Shown here: in pieces, positions 57,927 through 64,000 of the stretch
Layout of the letters: each line of letters begins with the position of its first letter
How positions within the stretch are numbered: position 1 is the stretch's first letter
NCBI GenBank assembly: GCA_022316685.1
Contig: JAKJHU010000050.1
Coordinates: 87,001 to 151,000 of the forward strand
DNA: 64,000 bases
Source of the DNA: Progne subis subis
Taxonomy: Eukaryota > Chordata > Aves > Passeriformes > Hirundinidae
Direction: 5' to 3'
Program-made: the position numbers and the translations under genes
Notes under the pieces: generated by a model
Told to the model about the DNA's origin: nothing
What the model saw: the letters and a program-made list of their open reading frames with translations, nothing else
Databases searched by the model: none

Positions 57927-58028
57927 GTCATCCCATCTGAGTGTACCTGATCTTGTCTTGAAGTTAAGTACTCAAGGGCCAGTTTAGCACTCGGATGAGA
58001 GACCACTCAGGAATCCCACAGGCATGAG
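57927..58028 (+). pseudogene. 5S rRNA-like pseudogene or 5S-derived retroposon head
   Basis: It can be aligned by eye with most of vertebrate 5S rRNA. CCTGATCTTGTCT matches the CCCGATCTCGTCT region, then AGTTAAGTA the AGCTAAGCA region. GGGCCAGTTTAGCACTCGGA and GAGAGACCACTCAGGAAT match the second half. It has many substitutions and a short deletion, so it is not a working 5S gene. 5S-derived SINEs exist in vertebrates, and this could be the head of one. Confidence 0.75.
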
Positions 58029-58054
58029 TCAATGAGCCATGTTAAATTACAGAA
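58021..58054. repeat. Dispersed 34-bp motif, copy 2
   Basis: It overlaps the end of the 5S-like sequence and matches 44321-44354 at 33 of 34 positions. Confidence 0.8.
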
Positions 58055-59616
58055 ACTGAATTAGTTCAAAGACTCTATTAGGTTCTGCCTTCATGACTGA
58101 GTATTTAAAAAACAAGAGGAGGAGGGTGGTTGGATTGTTAACTACTATGTCTGCCTCTGAAAAACTGCTGATATTAAAAGCCTTTTCTGCCCGATTCTTT
58201 TTTTCCTTTTCTGTTCTTTCCTTTCCACCATTTATTAGCTGATTTTCTGGCCTGTGAGGACCTAACCGTGCTCTGAGAAGGTGCAGGAGGGAATCAGCAG
58301 CAATTTGTGTTCCTGCCACAGGTCAGGGAGGAGACTAAAAAGGAGCTCCTACTGTCCTGTTCCTCAGGCCAGTGAAATGTTCCCAAGCTTGTAATATCAT
58401 CAAGCAAGCTGGATATTTTAAAAAGTCATACAGGTTAGCATAAGGAGCCCCTGGGAATAAAAAAGAAGATAAATGGTGGCTTCCTGTCTGCATTTTCTTG
58501 CTTCACAGCTGCTAACAGAATAAGCATTAGTTTTCTTCAGGGGCATTGCTTCAAATCTCACTTTAATATCATGTTTAAATGTTCCAGTAAAATTTTTAGC
58601 CTTTCAACAGTTCCCTCTCTTGATACCACATTACTGATGGATTTTGGCAGTGACAAATGACAAAGCATGCCTGTCTCTGAAACCATTCTCATTTGTATTC
58701 TTTCCTGTTCCTTATCTGTGCCATGGGAATAAAAAATTAAAATTAAAAGATAATATTTCTGAGAATAATGTTTAAGTAACATAAACTGTAGCAGTGTTTG
58801 CACAACATTAAATTTAGTACAAAGTACTTTCTGATTCCCTTGGATAGAAAGATATCTGGTTTAGACATAGCTGAAAGTGGTTTTGATTAAAACCATTTCT
58901 TTCTCTGAAGAAATTCTTGTTTTTAGACAAATTTTTTGCCTAGAAAATATGAAAACAGCTGATGAAGTTTTCATTCATTTTTTGCTTGGTTTTACTGGTC
59001 TAGTGTTTAGAAACAAATGTAAAAATTGTAGTATTTCATATGAGGAAAAAAAGTAATTGTTATTTAATGAAACTCTTAAGCATGTTTTAGTCAAAATTTT
59101 CATTAGACCCTTGGAATATTCTTAAGGGTTTTCTTGATTTACCATGTTTAGATCTGATTTTGCTTTTGAAATACCCACATGAGAGGTAAAGTAGAAAGAA
59201 ATTACTCTTTTTAGATGTTTGACATAGAAACATGTATCAAAATATTTTCCTTCTTTCTTGTACATTTAATTACATACATGATACTAGTAGTGATGTTTAT
59301 GCAGCAGAAATTTTCTTGCTCATTTCTTGCTCATTTTTCAAGAATAAAGCATTTTCTCATTTCACCTCATTCAAATATTTTCCCAAATTCCTTTATTGAG
59401 TAGCTTCTACCTGACTCACTGTCATTCTTAACAAACTCTTTTCAGGTTCTTCTATTTGGTGTTTCTGTTGTATTGATGCCCTGCTAATGCATATGTGGTG
59501 ACACCTATGCCTGTAGCTGAGAACTGAAACCAGGTGTAAGTAGGACACTGGACATGGCAAATTACTTAGGAAAGACTAACCAAAAGCCTGGTTAAACAAA
59601 GAACTGTGTGGTGCTG
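58055..59616. other. AT-rich spacer
   Basis: Only short unsupported ORFs are present and no repeats are recognised. Confidence 0.55.
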
Positions 59617-60171
59617 TTGACACGCCTGAAGGACAGGATGGCGTCCAGAGGGACCTGGACAAGTTCAAGGAGTGGGCCCATGGGAATATCCCACAGTTTA
59701 ACAAGACTAAATGACAAGTGCTGCAGCTGGGTCAGGGCTATTCCCAGGCACAACATGGTCTGGGGGATGAACAGATGGAGACCACCCCTGCTTAGAAGGA
59801 GCGGAGAAGAAAAAGAAAAAACTTCAGGGTTATCTATCTGCAGCCTTCCAGTACCTGATGGGAGCCTAGAAGAAAGACGGAGAGAGACTTTTTAGAGGGG
59901 CATGTACAGATCAAGGAGGAATGCCTTTAAACTGAGAGAGAGAGAGAATGTAGCTTTAGATCAGATATTAGGAACAAATTCTTTACCGTGAGGGTGGTGA
60001 GGCACTGGAACAATTTGCCTAGAGACATTCTGCATCTCCCATCCCTTGAAGTGTTCAAGGCCAGGTCAGATGGGTCTCTGAGCAACATAGTCCAGTAAAG
60101 GTGTCCTTGGAAAGGAGGTTAGAACTTTGAGGCCCCTACCAACCCAAGCCATTCTATGATTCCATAATGAT
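59617..60171 (+). mobile_element. CR1 retroposon 3' end, 5'-truncated
   Basis: This is the typical bird/reptile CR1 3' portion. The end of the reverse-transcriptase ORF (around CAGAGGGACCTGGACAAG and GTGGGCCCATGG) is broken by frame changes. It is followed by the CR1 3' UTR with GGTGGTGAGGCACTGGAACA and TTCAAGGCCAGGT. It ends in CCAACCCAAGCCATTCTATGATTCC, the family's octamer-repeat tail. The left end is approximate. Confidence 0.9.
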
Positions 60172-63100
60172 TCTCTGAAATGTTTTCTGAAGTGTTTGTG
60201 CAGAGTGATCAATAAAGAAAGTAAGAGCAAGAATGAAGATGGTCTTTCCAAGGATGAAATTCAAATAAAATCTAGAAGTACTTGTTGAGTTTTGGACAGG
60301 ATCTCATGAGCAAGGGCTGAGAGCTGCATTAGGAGTTTAAGATTAATACATGTGTATGATAAATGTTTTCCAAGGCAAGGTGTATTGGTACTGTAGAAGC
60401 CTTGAAAAAAAATGAACAGAGCTCTAGGATCATAGACAGCTATAGTTGCAGTAATTAGGAGAAGACTGTTGGGACACAGGCCTTTGCTAGCAAAAATGTA
60501 GAGAGAGTAGAAAAAATACACAGCACGGATGCGTTAGAGAACAAGAAATGGAAAAAAAAGTGGTGATATGGAGAAGAATTGAAAGTGCACAAGAGAGCTG
60601 TGAAATACAAGTGTTCATGCAGGGAACTAGATGTGGAGTAGGAGAGCCAGATAGACATTATTAATGGTTCAATCTATGTGATTTTGTTAGGCATGAAACA
60701 GGGAGTTATAATGAAATGCAGTGAAATATGGGAAAGGAGAAAATGTAATTACTAGCATGAGTTGCACTATAACAAAAGACCTCAGATGCCAGGGTGTCAA
60801 AGCTGAAGTGAAATCTATTCTAGACTGGAAATCACTGTCAATGAAAGCAGACTATGAAAAGGATGAGGATGAAGAAGACATTTAAATTGTCTGAGGAACA
60901 TAAGTGGTGATTTTGTCAAGGGCAGATCACGGATGCAGCAGAGATGTTAACAATAAGAGGTGACGAAAAAACCAAGAAAGAAACTGCTGAATATAGAGAG
61001 CTTGTATTCTCTAGGAAAGGTCATTTTAGACACAAATAATCTACCTTTTGTTCTTTAATTATTTTCTAGATTCAGGAATTCTCACATTTTCTTTGATATG
61101 GGTAGTTTAAGTAGAAAAGTACCCTTTCAATGTGTACATGTGTGAGAGAACAGAAGAAGGTTTTTATATGTTTTATATGCTCCATAACAATTGTCTGTTA
61201 TTTTATCCTGAACAACAAAACCCATATAGTCAAGACACCATCAAGTAAGGATGCCTGATTTCAAATATTTCCAAAAGAGGGTAACATAAGGGTCATGGAA
61301 ATGCATTATGCAGATGGATATGTAGAGGAAAAAGAAAACAAAACATCTTCCTTTCAACAGTAAGCTATATCAAACTGTGAAAAAGTCTTCTAAAGGAAGT
61401 GCAGAAACCCTGTCTATCAAGGTTTTAAAACTAGGTGGAATTAAAGCAGTAGAAAACTATAGAGTATGATATAATCTTGCAGTGCTAGTAGGAAAATCTA
61501 ATTGATCTCTTCCAGCTATAATTTTTATAATTCAAAATCCATGACTTGTGTGTTTTGCTGCCTCAGCTCACTGTGGGTATACAGTGATTGTGGGTTTGAA
61601 AGAGTGGTCAGCAGGAAAAGAGAAGAAGAGTTAATGAAAGCAAAGCAAAAAAAAAAGTGCCTCCCACTAGAGAGGTAACTGGCAGCGCTAACAAATATCT
61701 CAGCAAGTCTGATTTCCCATGAGACAACCTCTGATAGCTAGACCCAGGCAGACAAACCTGAATGGAAGGCAATAATAATTAGATTCTGATGAGTGAAGAA
61801 ATCACAGGAGGACTAACTTTGCAGACATTAATGAAAGGAGATGGAAATATCCAAATTTTCCAAAATATCTAGAAGGTAATTTTATTATGCAATAGTCTTT
61901 TATGTGGTTACATGTTTATTCTAACCTAAGGATGTGTATTTATGTAAGGAAACACAGATGCAGAGAAAATGGCTGGTAACTTAACAAAACTGATCACAGC
62001 TGGGGGTGTGACTATGTGTGCATTTCCAGTACAGTATGATTCAGGGTGACCCATAGCTGTTATTCAAAGTCAGTATCCGACCATTTAATTTTCTGCTTCA
62101 GTTCCTTTCCTCTTCCTCTCTCCAACCTGAGTGTTATGACCATTCAGCATCTTCTCTTATGCTATTCTTCCTCCTCATTTGCTTTTGCTCTTAATAGTGT
62201 TTTAGGAGAATAAAGTCCCTCAGTGCAATATCCATCTTCCTGAACTAATCTGAACTTGGAACAAGTGCTAATAGCTCAATAAGCATTTTCTGACCTGTCT
62301 CCATGAGCAAAACTTGAACCACAGACATGAATGTATTCACTGCTCAAAGTCACTGAACACTGAACAGGATTAATATTTGCCCTGCTGGTGTGGTGTCTCT
62401 TTGTTTTGGAACTAAGTCACCAAATGAACATTTAGAGAAACACCCAACACATTTTCAAAGGAGGAAAAATATCAAGTTACTATTACACTATCTTCCAGAA
62501 ATGACTTTTTTTTTTTTTTTTTTCTGGAAAGATGCTCATCCACTGGAATGAAATAGTTCACTTATTTAGAAACACTAGTTTTCAGTCCATGAAATTTCTT
62601 TCTTTACTTCTTTGTATCACCAAGATTTTATAGAACAATTTTATAAAACAATTACAAAAGAAAAAGTTGTATTTTATTCATACCTGCAAGCTACTCTCTC
62701 TCACATCTTAATTCTTGAGTGTCAGTTTGTCTCCAGGCTCTGATTGTTCATCCACAGGTATGGGTGCCACACTAATCAGCATTATTCCAGTAAGACTCTG
62801 CTATGTTTCTGTACACATTACTGCTGCTGCTGGAAGCAACAACTGGCTGATACTTCCATTGACCTAGGAAGGGTGGTTTGTCCCTCTGGGAAGCAGAGAT
62901 TATAGATTTGAACAGTGAAGGTAATTTGTGATATTAAGAAGATGACAAAATTGCTATTGCAATATGAGGAATATATTTTAAATTAAATATTGCCTTCACA
63001 AAATGAATATCTTTTTGTTTATCAAGTAAAATTATTTGTGTAGTTTTTTAGCACTGTACTGTATGAGATCAGAACCAGGAAGGTTGATAAATTGGCTGCA

Positions 63101-64000
63101 TGCATTATAGTTACAGTAATAGGTCTGCAATTCTGGAAAATAAGGCTCCGCACTAATACTTGATGTAGCATTTTTGGTTTTTGATGATGGAACATTTCTC
63201 ATGTAACAGAAACTATGTATTGGAATATGTCAACATGCTGATTCCAAACATTAAAGCAAACTTTTATCACAAGTTCACACAGAGTAGAATTAAGTGTTGT
63301 GACATCTGAGTCACAATTATAACCTCCTCTACTGCTGACCATGTTCCTGCCTGCTCATGCTCTTCTCTTCTTTCACAATGCCCATTTTCTGCTGTCTGAG
63401 CACAGAGAATCCAGTCTCTTGATAGATCAACTCTTAATGTTATATTCCCACTGTAGAGGGTACAAAATGAACTAGTACTTCCCCCTATCCTTGAAAACGG
63501 AAAAGGGCCGGTACCCTGTGTTTTTAAGGGCTGGTTCTGAAATCTTTTTACACATCCCCCCGGAACAACCCTTCTGCTATGCTTCAAATCTAGTTTATCC
63601 TCCTTCCCCATACAAGTTTTGCTGCCCATGCTACCCTCTGTATGATTTGATGCAGACTTCCAGCTCTTATTGTAACTCATACACTGTCCACCCTTGTGCT
63701 ATCAGCCCACAAATAAGACAGGTGGCTTTGTTCCTTTTATTCTGAAGTTGAATACTATTCAAAAGCTTCTGTGATGTAAAGAATGGGCCATTAGGTCTTA
63801 AAAATCTGATTTCACTTGTGAGTTATTTTATTTACACACAAATAGTGAGGTAACAGAATGTCAGACATCATTCACACCTGTAGGATAAAATACTTTTTAT
63901 AGCCTTATACAACCACATACTAAAATCCGTATAATTTATGATGCATTTACAACGCTGTAAAGGCCGTATTTGTTCTTCATATGTCATAATTCTCATTTCT
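60172..64000. other. AT-rich region without recognisable gene
   Basis: Contains T18 at 62506-62523. Short ORFs such as 63267-63680 on the minus strand show no recognisable domain. No RNA gene or element ends were found. Confidence 0.55.

Overview
The window looks like bird nuclear DNA, probably a songbird. The evidence is a 5'-truncated CR1 retroposon ending in the ATTCTATGAT-type octamer tail, several class II (ERVK/betaretrovirus-like) endogenous retroviruses and solo LTRs, and AT-rich filler with no L1. I found no host protein-coding gene that I could defend. The window reads as gene-poor intergenic or deep-intronic sequence in which ERV material makes up about 20 kb of 64 kb.

Layout. 1-3792: unique AT-rich DNA with a short palindrome. 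3798-11884: ERV-A, a young, nearly complete plus-strand betaretrovirus-like provirus. Its LTRs differ at 5 of 708 positions. It has a tRNA-Lys PBS, a gag with one in-frame TGA, an A AAA AAC gag-pro frameshift site, a dUTPase-like plus retropepsin ORF, a full-length RT/RNase H/integrase ORF, an env reduced to a stub, an extra 3' ORF, and a PPT. Its gag contains a CpG-island-like block carrying several host promoter motifs. 12456-13067: another LTR. 13-47 kb: AT-rich DNA with microsatellites, long A-runs and three solo LTRs with recognisable target-site duplications (30.7, 33.1 and 37.1 kb), followed by a long GGGAA purine tract at 45.7-46.2 kb.

47235-57360: ERV-B, a minus-strand relative of ERV-A (LTRs 338 bp, 7 differences, 6-bp TSD ATAACT) with broken gag, pro and pol and no env. 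It is interrupted at its pro/pol junction by ERV-C (50470-53706, plus strand). ERV-C is a pol-less element with a tRNA-Phe PBS, a gag that I judge alpharetrovirus-like, and a gammaretrovirus-type env. The inner element's LTRs differ by about 16 substitutions plus 4 indels, more than the LTRs of the element it sits in. This apparent age inversion may mean that the composite was itself copied as one retroviral genome.

Downstream: a 5S rRNA-derived pseudogene (57.9 kb), a 34-bp motif shared with 44.3 kb, and a CR1 3' end (59.6-60.2 kb). The rest is unassigned AT-rich DNA.

Family assignments rest on motifs read by eye. LTR boundaries rest on TG...CA ends, PBS/PPT positions and target-site duplications.
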